Positions 51,088 to 60,342 of a stretch of DNA of 64,000 bases are shown here, piece after piece. The DNA lies in assembly GCF_025151045.1 (NCBI RefSeq), contig NZ_CP102285.1, forward strand, positions 2,232,001-2,296,000, read 5' to 3'. A program made the translations under genes and the position numbers. A model generated the notes under the pieces. The model was given only the letters and a program-made list of their open reading frames with translations. It did not search any database and had not been told where the DNA came from. The DNA comes from Parabacteroides johnsonii DSM 18315. Lineage in GTDB: Bacteria; Bacteroidota; Bacteroidia; Bacteroidales; Tannerellaceae. Numbering within the stretch: the first letter of the stretch is position 1; each line of letters begins with the position of its first letter.

Positions 51088-52224
51088 ATGATATACCTAT
51101 TGATTTTATTGGCCTTCACGATCTCTGCCCTGATGTCGATGATCATTATTCCGAGGATTTTGGTCGTCGCGCTGAAAAAGCGGCTTTTCGACATTCCGGA
51201 CAGTCGGAAGGTACATAAAGGAGCCATCCCAAGACTGGGGGGATTGTCTTTCGCTCCGTCAATTCTGTTCTCCCTCTCGTTTGTTTCCGCACTCTATTGC
51301 GCGGGATACATGTACGGACAGCAAATACCGCTATGGTTGCTCACACATACCCTTTCGGAATTCTACCTGTTGGTTTGCGGAGTGATCTTACTCTACCTTG
51401 CCGGGTTGAAAGACGATCTGGTGGGAATGCGTTATACAAAGAAGTTCATGGTGCAGATTGTGGCAGCCTTGCTCCTGCCGTTGTCAGGACTATGGATCAA
51501 CAATCTCTACGGGTTATTCGGAATACACGAACTGGCATCATGGATCGGTATTCCGCTTACTATCCTCGTAATTGTATTTATCACCAATGCCATCAACCTG
51601 ATCGACGGAATCGACGGATTGGCTTCAGGGCTAACTGGCTCGGCATTACTCGTGCTTGGCAGTCTATTCTTGATTAACGGAATGTGGATATACGCCCTGC
51701 TGTCATTCGCGACTCTTGGAGTGCTGGTGCCTTTCTTCTATTACAACGTCTTCGGACAGGCTGATCACGGGAGGAAAATATTCATGGGTGACACGGGGAG
51801 TCTGACATTGGGCTATATTCTGGTATTCCTTGCCATCCGCTATGCGTCTTACAATCCGGATGTTGCACACTATTCCGCCGGTGCCATCGTGGTCGCCTTC
51901 TCGACACTGATCGTACCAATGTTCGACGTTGTGCGTGTGATGATCGTACGGGCACGCAGCCATCGGCCACTATTCAAACCGGACCGTAATCACATCCACC
52001 ATAAGTTCCTCGATATGGGAATGAGCGCACACAAGGCGATGATCAGTATCGTCGTAATCGCCAGTCTATTCAGTAGCCTCAATATCTTGCTCGTGTCGTT
52101 CGTGAATATCAATATCGTATTTGCCGGCGACATCGTGATCTGGGTAGTATTAAGCATTTGGTTTGAAAAGGCCAGAAACAAAAAAGAATTTTTAAACGGA
52201 AAAGAATGGGTCAAACGAATTTAG
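51088..52224 (+). CDS. wecA: Undecaprenyl-phosphate GlcNAc-1-phosphate transferase (WecA/MraY family)
   Basis: A 378-residue membrane enzyme with about eleven transmembrane helices. It begins surface polysaccharide repeat synthesis by moving a sugar-1-phosphate to undecaprenyl phosphate. Seen: HKGAIPRLGG near residue 36, the metal-binding Asp pair region LAGLKDDLVGM, TNAINLIDGIDGLASG with the conserved DGIDGL, FMGDTGSLTLGY, and the WecA-type NHIHHKFLDMG cytoplasmic loop. The His-Ile-His-His motif favours GlcNAc as sugar over MurNAc-pentapeptide. First gene of the locus; wecC follows 14 bp later. Confidence 0.92.
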   Translation: MIYLLILLAFTISALMSMIIIPRILVVALKKRLFDIPDSRKVHKGAIPRLGGLSFAPSILFSLSFVSALYCAGYMYGQQIPLWLLTHTLSEFYLLVCGVILLYLAGLKDDLVGMRYTKKFMVQIVAALLLPLSGLWINNLYGLFGIHELASWIGIPLTILVIVFITNAINLIDGIDGLASGLTGSALLVLGSLFLINGMWIYALLSFATLGVLVPFFYYNVFGQADHGRKIFMGDTGSLTLGYILVFLAIRYASYNPDVAHYSAGAIVVAFSTLIVPMFDVVRVMIVRARSHRPLFKPDRNHIHHKFLDMGMSAHKAMISIVVIASLFSSLNILLVSFVNINIVFAGDIVIWVVLSIWFEKARNKKEFLNGKEWVKRI

Positions 52225-52238
52225 AAAAAATACAAATA

Positions 52239-53444
52239 ATGAAAGCATGTTTTATGGGATTGGGCTATATCGGCCTGCCTACAGCTATTATCGCAGCCGG
52301 AAGCGGCATTCAAGTTATCGGGGTCGACGTAAATCCGAAAGTAGTGGAAATGACAAACCGAGGTGTTATCCATATTGTGGAACCTGGATTACAGGAGTTG
52401 TGTTCGGAAGTCGTGGAATCCGGTAAGCTGAAAGCATCAGATGTTCCGGAAGAAAGCGATGTATACCTGATCGTCGTACCAACTCCGTTCAAAGGAAATC
52501 ATGAACCGGACATTTCATATGTCGAAGCCGCTACACGTATGGTCGCACCTTTTCTTAAGAAAGGGGATCTTTTCGTCATCGAATCGACTTCACCTGTCGG
52601 GACCACCGAAAAGATGGCAAATCTGCTCTACGCTTTGCGTCCGGAACTGGAAGGAAAAATATATATCGCTTATTGTCCGGAGCGCGTTTTACCAGGCAAT
52701 GTCATCTACGAACTGATGCAGAACGACCGGGTCATCGGAGGAATCAACTCCGAATCAACTGAAAAGGCGATACAATTCTATCGCCACTTTGTCAGAGGGA
52801 CACTCCACCGGACAAACGCCCGGACAGCGGAGATGTGCAAACTGACGGAAAATTCGTCACGTGACGTCCAAATAGCTTTCGCCAACGAACTGTCACTGAT
52901 CTGCGACAAGGCAGGTATCAACGTTTGGGAACTGATCGAACTCGCCAACAAACATCCGCGTGTCAACATTCTGCAACCAGGTTCAGGCGTGGGAGGACAT
53001 TGCATCGCCGTAGATCCTTATTTCCTGACATCCGAATTTCCCTACGAGTCGCAACTTATCTCGAAAGCACGCGAAATCAATAATTACAAAGCATTCTGGT
53101 GCGCCGAAAAAATCGAAAACGCCATCCTCCGCTTCTTCCTTGAGCATCATCGTAAACCAGTAGTAGCTCTGATGGGCCTTTCCTTTAAGCCTGATATCGA
53201 CGACTTGCGCGAATCACCAGCCAAATACATCACCTCGAAAGTTCTCCAACGTTCAGCCGATACCGACATCCTGATCGTCGAACCCAACGTTCACGAACAT
53301 CCAGTCTTCAAACTGACCGACTACAAATCCGCCTACACCCGCGCCGACATCGTCGCCTTCCTCGTCTCCCACAAAGAATTCAAAACATTACCTCACAACG
53401 AAGAAAAAGTGATATTGGATTTTTGCGGGGTGTTTAAGAAATAA
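52239..53444 (+). CDS. wecC: UDP-N-acetyl-D-mannosamine dehydrogenase
   Basis: A 401-residue NAD-dependent sugar-nucleotide dehydrogenase oxidising UDP-ManNAc to UDP-ManNAcA in two steps. The N-terminal Rossmann start is MKACFMGLGYIGLPTAIIAA. Other motifs are IESTSPVGTTEKMA, CPERVLPGN, LTENSSRDVQIAFANEL with the active-site Lys position replaced by the family TENSxRD signature, and the catalytic Cys in GVGGHCIAVDPYF. The C-terminal UDP-binding part is ALMGLSFKPDIDDLRESPA. I start at the ATG at 52239; one 33 nt upstream overlaps wecA's end. Works with WecB at the right edge of the window. Confidence 0.93.
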   Translation: MKACFMGLGYIGLPTAIIAAGSGIQVIGVDVNPKVVEMTNRGVIHIVEPGLQELCSEVVESGKLKASDVPEESDVYLIVVPTPFKGNHEPDISYVEAATRMVAPFLKKGDLFVIESTSPVGTTEKMANLLYALRPELEGKIYIAYCPERVLPGNVIYELMQNDRVIGGINSESTEKAIQFYRHFVRGTLHRTNARTAEMCKLTENSSRDVQIAFANELSLICDKAGINVWELIELANKHPRVNILQPGSGVGGHCIAVDPYFLTSEFPYESQLISKAREINNYKAFWCAEKIENAILRFFLEHHRKPVVALMGLSFKPDIDDLRESPAKYITSKVLQRSADTDILIVEPNVHEHPVFKLTDYKSAYTRADIVAFLVSHKEFKTLPHNEEKVILDFCGVFKK

Positions 53445-53458
53445 AGTATCATCATAAA

Positions 53459-54916
53459 ATGGCATCAAACAACACTTTTGGAAACAGTTCAATAAGAAGA
53501 AATTATGCGTTTAATCTAATTAATACATTAAGTGGCCTTCTATTTCCATTGATAACATTTCCCTATTTGTCACGTATTCTATTAGCTGAAGGAATTGGAA
53601 AATTCCAATTTTTTCAATCAATAATTGACTATATTATCCTTTGTTGTTCTTTAGGAATTCCTCTTTATGCAATAAGAGAGATAGCACGTATTCGTGATGA
53701 TGAAAAAAAATATAGTATAACAACTATTGAAATCTTACTTCTACATGGATTACTAACCCTTGGTGGATATATTATTGTTTTTATTTTAGCCAGTACTATT
53801 TCAATAATAAAAGTTGACATTCCCCTCTTTTTATTATTAAGTATCAATATTTGTTTCAATACAGTTGGAGTCGTATGGTTTTATCAAGCAATAGAAGATT
53901 TTAAGTATATTACAATCCGAACATTGGTTATTCGGATATTATCTTTAATTGCCCTTTTTGTATTTGTAAAAGATAAAAATGATTTATTTATCTATGCACT
54001 TATAACTGTTATTGCCAATAGCGGTAGTAATATTTTCAACTTTATCAGACTTAGAAAATATATCAAGATTCACAAGATTGAGTTTAAAAGATTATCACTT
54101 TCTAGACATTTAAAACCTGCTTTACAAATTTTTATATTAAACTTAATTATAAGTATTTACGTCAATTTAGATTCTGTTATGCTCGGTTTTCTAAAAGATC
54201 AAGAAGCAGTTGGATATTATACTGCAGCAACACGATTAACCAGAGCTGTTTTAGCAATAGTCGCATCTATGGGAAGCGTCTTATTACCTAGATTTTCAAA
54301 TCTGATAATTACCGGAGAAAAAAAGGAATTCACTAAATTAGCCAATAAAACGATAAGTTTTGCTATTGGACTTAGTCTGCCAATGTTTATTGGACTGCTT
54401 TTCATGGCAAGACCTATTATTGAACTGTTTTGTGGAGAAGGATTTGAACCATCTATATTAACATTACAATTAATTTCTCCTATTATATTCATTATTAGCT
54501 TATCCAATGTCATCGGCATACAGATTCTCTACCCTCAAGGTAAAGAGATAATTGTAATCATTGCAACAGCAATCGGAGCAGCCACCAATTTTTCTTTAAA
54601 TTGGATACTAATCCCTCACATGTCACAATATGGAGCTGCAATTACAACATCTATTGCTGAATTAATTGTATTTGTATTGATGATTGGATTAGGACATAAA
54701 TACCTCCCATTCAAACTCATAAATAGACAAAACACACAATATATAATAGCAAGTCTATTAATTACAATTGTATTAACTGGACTATCTTATACACACTTAC
54801 AAAACATTCCATTTATTCTTATAAGCATTACTATCTGTTCTATTATATACATTTCCTATTTACTAATAGTTAAAGATCCATTCATATATCAAATCTTAAG
54901 ATTAATAAAAAGATGA
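53459..54916 (+). CDS. Polysaccharide repeat-unit flippase (Wzx-like)
   Basis: A 485-residue protein with about fourteen hydrophobic segments, of the MATE-like/PST exporter family (opening NYAFNLINTLSGLLFPLITFPYLSRILLAEGIGKFQF). It carries lipid-linked repeat units across the inner membrane for polymerisation. It is the first gene of the AT-rich cassette: base composition shifts sharply from the preceding wecC, with many ATA/TTA/AAA codons. The stop overlaps the next start (ATGA), so the two are translationally coupled. Confidence 0.88.
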   Translation: MASNNTFGNSSIRRNYAFNLINTLSGLLFPLITFPYLSRILLAEGIGKFQFFQSIIDYIILCCSLGIPLYAIREIARIRDDEKKYSITTIEILLLHGLLTLGGYIIVFILASTISIIKVDIPLFLLLSINICFNTVGVVWFYQAIEDFKYITIRTLVIRILSLIALFVFVKDKNDLFIYALITVIANSGSNIFNFIRLRKYIKIHKIEFKRLSLSRHLKPALQIFILNLIISIYVNLDSVMLGFLKDQEAVGYYTAATRLTRAVLAIVASMGSVLLPRFSNLIITGEKKEFTKLANKTISFAIGLSLPMFIGLLFMARPIIELFCGEGFEPSILTLQLISPIIFIISLSNVIGIQILYPQGKEIIVIIATAIGAATNFSLNWILIPHMSQYGAAITTSIAELIVFVLMIGLGHKYLPFKLINRQNTQYIIASLLITIVLTGLSYTHLQNIPFILISITICSIIYISYLLIVKDPFIYQILRLIKR

Positions 54917-55713
54917 ATCCAAATAGATATCCTTTAATCTCCATTATAACAGTTGTATATAACTGTAAAGATGATTTAGAAATGACAATAAAAAGTATTA
55001 TTGATCAAACATATCCCAATATTGAATACATTGTTATTGATGGCAATAGCAATGATGGAACGATAGATATTATAAAAAAATATCAAAATAAAATCACATA
55101 TTGGATTAGCGAACCAGACGAAGGCATATATGATGCGATGAACAAAGGAATTCGACAGTCAACCGGTGATTGGATAAATTTTATGAATGCTGGAGATAGG
55201 TTTTATGACCAAAATATTTTAAGTTCACTGTTTATACCAGCTCCGAAACCAAGTACTGATATCATTTATGGTGATACAGAATTTATTTACACATTTGGAA
55301 AATATATAAGAAAGCCAGCATCTCTTACATATTTAAAAGAAAGTATGATTTTCTGCCACCAATCTTCATTTGTAAGGACTTACTTACTTAAGAAACGGGA
55401 ATTTAATACAAAATATAAAATTTGTGCTGATTATGACTTTTTTCTTTTTTGTCTAAAAGAAGGGAAAATACTTCAATATGTTCCAAGTACAATCGCAATT
55501 TTTGATGCTCGAGAAGGAGTTTCCTCTTCTAACAGGATTACAAGAGAGAAAGAGTTCGGGATTATATCCGAACGCGAGCAAACAATAGAATGGAAAATAA
55601 AATATTTCAAATTTATAATTTATCACTATCTAAAAAAGACAGTTGAATATTTACTACCAAAAGAATTAATTCTAAAAATAAAAAGATGGAATTTTAAACG
55701 TATACAGAAATAA
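54913..55713 (+). CDS. Family 2 glycosyltransferase
   Basis: A 266-residue GT-A fold enzyme. The nucleotide-sugar region runs ISIITVVYNCKDDLEMTIKSIIDQ to IEYIVIDGNSNDGTIDII. The metal-binding motif is in the DAMNKGIRQSTGDWINFMNAGD segment near residue 80-100. It resembles WcaA/colanic-acid type transferases that add a sugar to a lipid-linked intermediate at the cytoplasmic face. Donor and linkage cannot be read from sequence. It overlaps the flippase gene by 4 bp. Confidence 0.88.
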   Translation: MNPNRYPLISIITVVYNCKDDLEMTIKSIIDQTYPNIEYIVIDGNSNDGTIDIIKKYQNKITYWISEPDEGIYDAMNKGIRQSTGDWINFMNAGDRFYDQNILSSLFIPAPKPSTDIIYGDTEFIYTFGKYIRKPASLTYLKESMIFCHQSSFVRTYLLKKREFNTKYKICADYDFFLFCLKEGKILQYVPSTIAIFDAREGVSSSNRITREKEFGIISEREQTIEWKIKYFKFIIYHYLKKTVEYLLPKELILKIKRWNFKRIQK

Positions 55714-55725
55714 TAAACTATTCAA

Positions 55726-56706
55726 ATGAACAGAAATACTAAACCTGAAATAAGTGTTATCATACCTGTTTATAATGCAGAAAAATGGATTTCAAGATGT
55801 TTGGAGTCAATCATTAAACAGACATTCAAAAATTTTGAAGTAATTATAGTCAATGATGCAAGTCAAGATAAATCTTTCGAAATAGTAAAACAATACATTC
55901 TAAAAGATGACCGAATAATAATCATTAACAAAGAAAAAAATGAAGGGACAATGTCTGCAAGGGAAAGTGGCTATATCAAAGCTAAAGGTAAATACATTAT
56001 TTTCAGTGATGCAGATGACTATTTCCCTCAAAATGCCTTTCAGATCCTCTACGACACAATCATCACAGACAAATCAGATATTGTATTTGGTGGATATACA
56101 ATTATCAACAATAATATGTCTCAAAAAAATATTATACGTTATATACCAACAAATAGTTCTTCAGAGGAAATACAAAATCTATTTTTAGAGCAAAAAATTC
56201 CTTATACATTATGGGGAAATATTTATTCTACAAACTTATTTAAAAATCATCCAATAGTTTCATATTCAGGTATAACAAATGCAGAAGACAGAATGTTATT
56301 TATCCAATTAATATCCTATGCAAAAAAATCAAGTTTCACTCATCATTCATGTTATTGTTATTATTTAAACAAGGAATCCAATTCATATCCCAAAATTTCC
56401 AACCGTATATTAAAAAATATCATCTTCTCTAATGACTGGTGCTACCAATATCTCACAGAAAAAAATGTTAACCCCAAATATATCACAAAATATCATCTTT
56501 ACAGAATTCGATATTTAATGGAAATAGGATACAAATTCAGTGATATACTATCTATCACATCATTAGACAAAACTATTTACAGTCTTACATCTGTATATAA
56601 TAATACAAATTTCATTTTTTCCATACACTATCTATTATTACAAAAAATAAAAATCTATCCAAAGTGGTATTCACATCTCAAAAAACTATACTACAAATTA
56701 CTTTAA
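55726..56706 (+). CDS. Family 2 glycosyltransferase
   Basis: A 326-residue GT2 enzyme. ISVIIPVYNAEKWISRCLESIIKQ opens the GT-A domain, FEVIIVNDASQDKSFEIV follows, and the DxD region is FSDADDYFPQNAF near residue 90. The C-terminal half is AT-rich, Tyr/Asn/Lys-rich and less conserved, probably holding acceptor specificity. It is in the same transcript as its neighbours, 12 bp after the previous gene and 6 bp before the polymerase. Substrate unknown. Confidence 0.87.
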   Translation: MNRNTKPEISVIIPVYNAEKWISRCLESIIKQTFKNFEVIIVNDASQDKSFEIVKQYILKDDRIIIINKEKNEGTMSARESGYIKAKGKYIIFSDADDYFPQNAFQILYDTIITDKSDIVFGGYTIINNNMSQKNIIRYIPTNSSSEEIQNLFLEQKIPYTLWGNIYSTNLFKNHPIVSYSGITNAEDRMLFIQLISYAKKSSFTHHSCYCYYLNKESNSYPKISNRILKNIIFSNDWCYQYLTEKNVNPKYITKYHLYRIRYLMEIGYKFSDILSITSLDKTIYSLTSVYNNTNFIFSIHYLLLQKIKIYPKWYSHLKKLYYKLL

Positions 56707-56712
56707 TTAGAT

Positions 56713-57855
56713 ATGATTCAAACAATTTACATATATACATTACTCATGTTGATAATGATTTTTTCCGGATATATCTACATGAAAAGATATTACAAATGTA
56801 TAGACTCTAAATTTAATTGGTACAACATAGATTTTATCTTACCGATAATTTGTTTCTCTTTTATTTTTGGAATCAGATATAATGTAGGCAATGACTACAT
56901 GAGCTATTTAGATATATATGAAGGATACGCTCATTATTATACTATCAGAGACGATTTGGAGATAGGATTCGAATTTGTTACTCGATTAATGGCAGAAACC
57001 GGATTACACTATTCCATTTATTTTGGCCTAATTGCTTTCTTACAAATATTTTTAATTTATTATACTTTTAGAAAAGAAGGATATCTTTTCCCATTTCTAT
57101 CATTCATGATTATGTCTGGAGCTTTTTTAGGATGGATGAGTGTTATCAGACAATCTTTAGTTTGGTGTTTATTCGTATACGCTATCCCTTTTATCAAGCA
57201 AAGAAGATTTATACCCTATATGCTATGTGTTGTTATCGGATTTACACTTCACAAAACAGCACTTCTGCTAATTCCTCTATATTTCATCTTTAAACCAGGA
57301 AAAGACTTTCTTAGAAATATACCTCTGCAACTTACATTACTATTCGGTGCTCTATTTTTAAGTGGTGTTTCTATTTGGAACCAATATTTAAATAATATAG
57401 ATGTAATACTGAGTCTAATTGGCTTAGGAGACAGATATAGCAATATAGATAATATTTTGGCTATTGATGAAGAATATGTATATGGACCACGCACATGGCT
57501 CATATTTTCATTAAATGTCATACTTATATTATATAACAAAAAAATCAAAGACACATTTCCCTCATCAAATATAAGTATATATTACAATTTGTATATTGTT
57601 GGTTCTTACATAAACCTTCTATTAGTTGGAAATCACGCTTTACAAAGACCATTCCTATTTTTCATCAATATGAATATTATTGTTTTCTCTTATTTAATGG
57701 TATATTTATGGAAGTATGGAGGTAAAAGCATTACACATACATTTATTTTTTTACTAATAATTGTAACCCAACTTTTAAGCCTAAGCAGTACTATTTATTT
57801 AGGAGATCAAGAAAGAATGAAGGCAACTTATTTTTTTTGGTGGGATCAAATTTAA
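56713..57855 (+). CDS. Polysaccharide polymerase (Wzy/EpsG family)
   Basis: A 380-residue integral membrane protein with about ten to twelve transmembrane segments and a large loop. The opening (IYTLLMLIMIFSGYIYMKRYYKC, then ISFSFIFGIRYNVGNDYMSYLDIYEG-like sequence) and the family's R-Y-x-V-G-x-D-Y motif near residues 56-64 match EpsG/Wzy proteins. It joins repeat units on the periplasmic face. The presence of both a Wzx and a Wzy shows that the locus makes its polymer by the Wzx/Wzy-dependent route. Confidence 0.85.
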   Translation: MIQTIYIYTLLMLIMIFSGYIYMKRYYKCIDSKFNWYNIDFILPIICFSFIFGIRYNVGNDYMSYLDIYEGYAHYYTIRDDLEIGFEFVTRLMAETGLHYSIYFGLIAFLQIFLIYYTFRKEGYLFPFLSFMIMSGAFLGWMSVIRQSLVWCLFVYAIPFIKQRRFIPYMLCVVIGFTLHKTALLLIPLYFIFKPGKDFLRNIPLQLTLLFGALFLSGVSIWNQYLNNIDVILSLIGLGDRYSNIDNILAIDEEYVYGPRTWLIFSLNVILILYNKKIKDTFPSSNISIYYNLYIVGSYINLLLVGNHALQRPFLFFINMNIIVFSYLMVYLWKYGGKSITHTFIFLLIIVTQLLSLSSTIYLGDQERMKATYFFWWDQI

Positions 57856-57861
57856 ATTATT

Positions 57862-58761
57862 ATGCAACTATTTTCAACAAAAAATTTAGAAAAAAAATTA
57901 GGTATATTCCATTGGAATATTGGTTTTATTGAATCATCCATAGATGATATCATAAACAACATATCTTTTCAACCAGTCATCCATTGGCTCAAGCATCCCT
58001 ATCACGATCGTTTTTTCGCAGATCCTTTTATTCTAAAAGTGACAGATGAAAAAATTGAAGTATTGGTTGAAGAATTTTTTTACGCTAAATGGAAAGGTGA
58101 AATTTCTTTATTAACCATTTCTCGCAGAGACTACAGGTTAATACACAGAAAAACCTTATTAAAACTCGATACGCATTTATCTTTTCCATTTATTTATGAG
58201 GAAAACGATCAAACATACATCATTCCTGAAAACAGCCAAAGTGGATCACTTTTTATCTATACTTATAATCAGAAATACCAAAAGTTAGAGTTTCCCCAAA
58301 AATTAATACAAGCACCGGTTGTAGATCCGGTAGTTACAAAACTTAATAATACCTATTTTCTATTATGTACATCTCTGAATTTTGATCAAGATGCAGATTT
58401 ACTAATTTACTATTCGGATAATCTGTTCGGTCCTTATATCCCTTTCTTTGATAATCCTGTAAAACAAGATATTACATCGGCTCGTTCTGGTGGAGGTCTA
58501 TATATTTATAACGATCATTTATACAGATGTACACAAAACTCTTTTAAAAGTTATGGAGCTTCTCTTTATATCTGCCAAATCAAATCCATTGATAAAAATA
58601 AATTCAAAGAAGAAAAATCAATAAATATTCTACCTGATACCCAATATAGACACGGTTTACATACACTAAATTACAAAGAAAATATCTGTGTTGTAGACGG
58701 ATTGAAATACATTTTTAAACCGCTAGTTAAAATCAAAAGAAAATTATCTGTTATCAAATGA
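57862..58761 (+). CDS. GINT1-N-like (GH43-like propeller) protein of a polysaccharide locus
   Basis: A 299-residue protein with no signal peptide. The repeated beta pattern and motifs HDRFFADPFILKV, FPFIYEENDQTYIIPE, APVVDPVVTKLNNTYFLLCTS, SARSGGGLYIYNDHLYRCTQ and YRHGLHTLNY match the N-terminal five-bladed-propeller domain found in plant glucosamine inositolphosphorylceramide transferase 1 and in bacterial polysaccharide loci, where it may stand alone. Its bacterial function is not known. Context suggests a transfer or processing step on the repeat unit. The stop overlaps the next start by 4 bp. Confidence 0.7.
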   Translation: MQLFSTKNLEKKLGIFHWNIGFIESSIDDIINNISFQPVIHWLKHPYHDRFFADPFILKVTDEKIEVLVEEFFYAKWKGEISLLTISRRDYRLIHRKTLLKLDTHLSFPFIYEENDQTYIIPENSQSGSLFIYTYNQKYQKLEFPQKLIQAPVVDPVVTKLNNTYFLLCTSLNFDQDADLLIYYSDNLFGPYIPFFDNPVKQDITSARSGGGLYIYNDHLYRCTQNSFKSYGASLYICQIKSIDKNKFKEEKSINILPDTQYRHGLHTLNYKENICVVDGLKYIFKPLVKIKRKLSVIK

Positions 58762-59378
58762 ATTTATTAAAAAAAATACAAGTACACAAAAAACAATATG
58801 GAACATCAGGTACTGTTGTTCGAATCTTCCATTTTGCCTTTCGGCAAATAGGTTTTGTGTGGGAAACATTCTACTATATGGAAAAAGTACTCACTTCCGG
58901 TATACTGGAAGTGAAAAATAATACCGGCTATATAATCCGAAAACTGACATTCGATGATTTCCTAAAAGGGGATGCTTCCTATTTTACAAAGATAAAACTT
59001 GCCGATATAAAAAAACGGTTAATCGACAAAACGTATATTCCATATGGAATTGTAATAAACAACAAACTAGCTTATTCAGCCTGGATAAGTCTAGACAAAC
59101 TTCCACTCCCATATAACTTCGAACTAAAACTGAATGAGGACGAAGGTGCTTTATTAGATGATTATTGTATGCCTGAATTCAGAAGAAGAGGACTTCACAG
59201 TTATGTTTTGAATTTCAGATTAAATCAGCTTTACAAATATGGAAAAAAACGAAGTATTGTAGTAATACTAACAAGTAACTATCCAGCTTTAAAAGCTGAA
59301 ACAAAAGTAGGCTTCAAAACCAAAAAGAAGTTCATCATTTTTAAAATATTCAACAAAAAAACAATCAGATGGAAATAA
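58758..59378 (+). CDS. GNAT-family N-acyltransferase
   Basis: A 206-residue protein. An N-terminal region of about 70 residues is followed by a GNAT core (about 75-195), with the acetyl-CoA-binding beta4-alpha3 region DDYCMPEFRRRGLHSYVLNFRLNQLYKYG, where R-R-R-G-L-H fills the Q/R-x-x-G-x-G/A loop, and ILTSNYPALKAETKVGFKTKKKF as the final strand and helix. In polysaccharide loci such enzymes N- or O-acylate an amino sugar, sometimes with an amino acid. It overlaps the upstream gene by 4 bp and the downstream gene by 10 bp. Confidence 0.75.
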   Translation: MNLLKKIQVHKKQYGTSGTVVRIFHFAFRQIGFVWETFYYMEKVLTSGILEVKNNTGYIIRKLTFDDFLKGDASYFTKIKLADIKKRLIDKTYIPYGIVINNKLAYSAWISLDKLPLPYNFELKLNEDEGALLDDYCMPEFRRRGLHSYVLNFRLNQLYKYGKKRSIVVILTSNYPALKAETKVGFKTKKKFIIFKIFNKKTIRWK

Positions 59379-60334
59379 TAAAAAAACAACTATTTTTCGA
59401 AATAATAAAACAGATGGATACAGTTCCTTTTACTCAAAGTAAAGGATGGGATAAATATATGAGTACTAATGATAATAGTGTTTATTTTGTCGATAATTCA
59501 ACGAATCCTACTATTTGTTGTCGGGGAGAGCTTTATAAAAAGCCCCTCATAGGCTCCATCTTGCGGATACAGGGAGAAGCCATTAAAAATCCAGAGCTAG
59601 AAACTATTCGGAACTTTTATGCAGAAATAACCAAAATTGGATATTCTTTGATATTCGTTTCCAGCCTTTCTCTCTACAATATTGAATATGAAATCGGAAT
59701 ACGTCAGGCCGGATTCATCCGCCCTCTTCATCAAACAACTTGCCCACTGACTATCTTAGTCAACACTATCGACAGGCCTCTTCCACATAGAAGTTGGAAA
59801 AATAATGTAAAAAAAGCAATCAATGCCAAATGTTCCTTCGAAGTTATATCTAAACCAACTATGGATGAATGTGAAATCTTTGCCCAAATTTTTAGTGAAA
59901 TGGCGAAAATAAAACATCTAACGTATACTCTTGATAAAAAAGATATTTACAATCTGCTTCATGATCCTAATTTCAAATTATTCTTTGTTTACAACGAAAC
60001 TGGTACAATAGTTTCAGGAAGAATTGTTTATATTGAGAACAAACAGGCTTGGGATATTTATGGAGCAAATAGTTCTTATTCAAGAAAAAACGGCGCAAGT
60101 TATTTTATTCTTGATAAAATACTAGATTACCTCTCTGAAAATAATATTAAGATCTTCGATTTCGGAAGAATAGGACCAGGAATCAACAGCAGTAACTTAG
60201 TATACCTATTCAAACAATCATCTGGGGGATATCCTGTTCAATATAATGGAGAATGGATATTTTCAAAGAATAAATATAATGAATTAGCTTTACTCACTTA
60301 CCGCTATATTTTAAAAAATAGCATAAGATACTAA
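59369..60334 (+). CDS. FemAB/GNAT-like aminoacyl- or acyltransferase
   Basis: A 321-residue protein with the double-GNAT layout of FemAB-type and BioF2-like proteins: an N-terminal subdomain (about 1-150, PFTQSKGWDKYMS opening) and a C-terminal GNAT subdomain (about 155-310) with NNVKKAINAKCSFEVISKPT, GTIVSGRIVYIENKQAWDIYGA and FDFGRIGPGINSS. FemAB enzymes link amino acids to peptidoglycan stems; relatives in glycan loci may add amino acids to sugars. The specific reaction is unknown. With the GNAT just upstream it forms a pair that may decorate one sugar. Confidence 0.65.
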   Translation: MEIIKKQLFFEIIKQMDTVPFTQSKGWDKYMSTNDNSVYFVDNSTNPTICCRGELYKKPLIGSILRIQGEAIKNPELETIRNFYAEITKIGYSLIFVSSLSLYNIEYEIGIRQAGFIRPLHQTTCPLTILVNTIDRPLPHRSWKNNVKKAINAKCSFEVISKPTMDECEIFAQIFSEMAKIKHLTYTLDKKDIYNLLHDPNFKLFFVYNETGTIVSGRIVYIENKQAWDIYGANSSYSRKNGASYFILDKILDYLSENNIKIFDFGRIGPGINSSNLVYLFKQSSGGYPVQYNGEWIFSKNKYNELALLTYRYILKNSIRY

Positions 60335-60342
60335 CAACCTGT

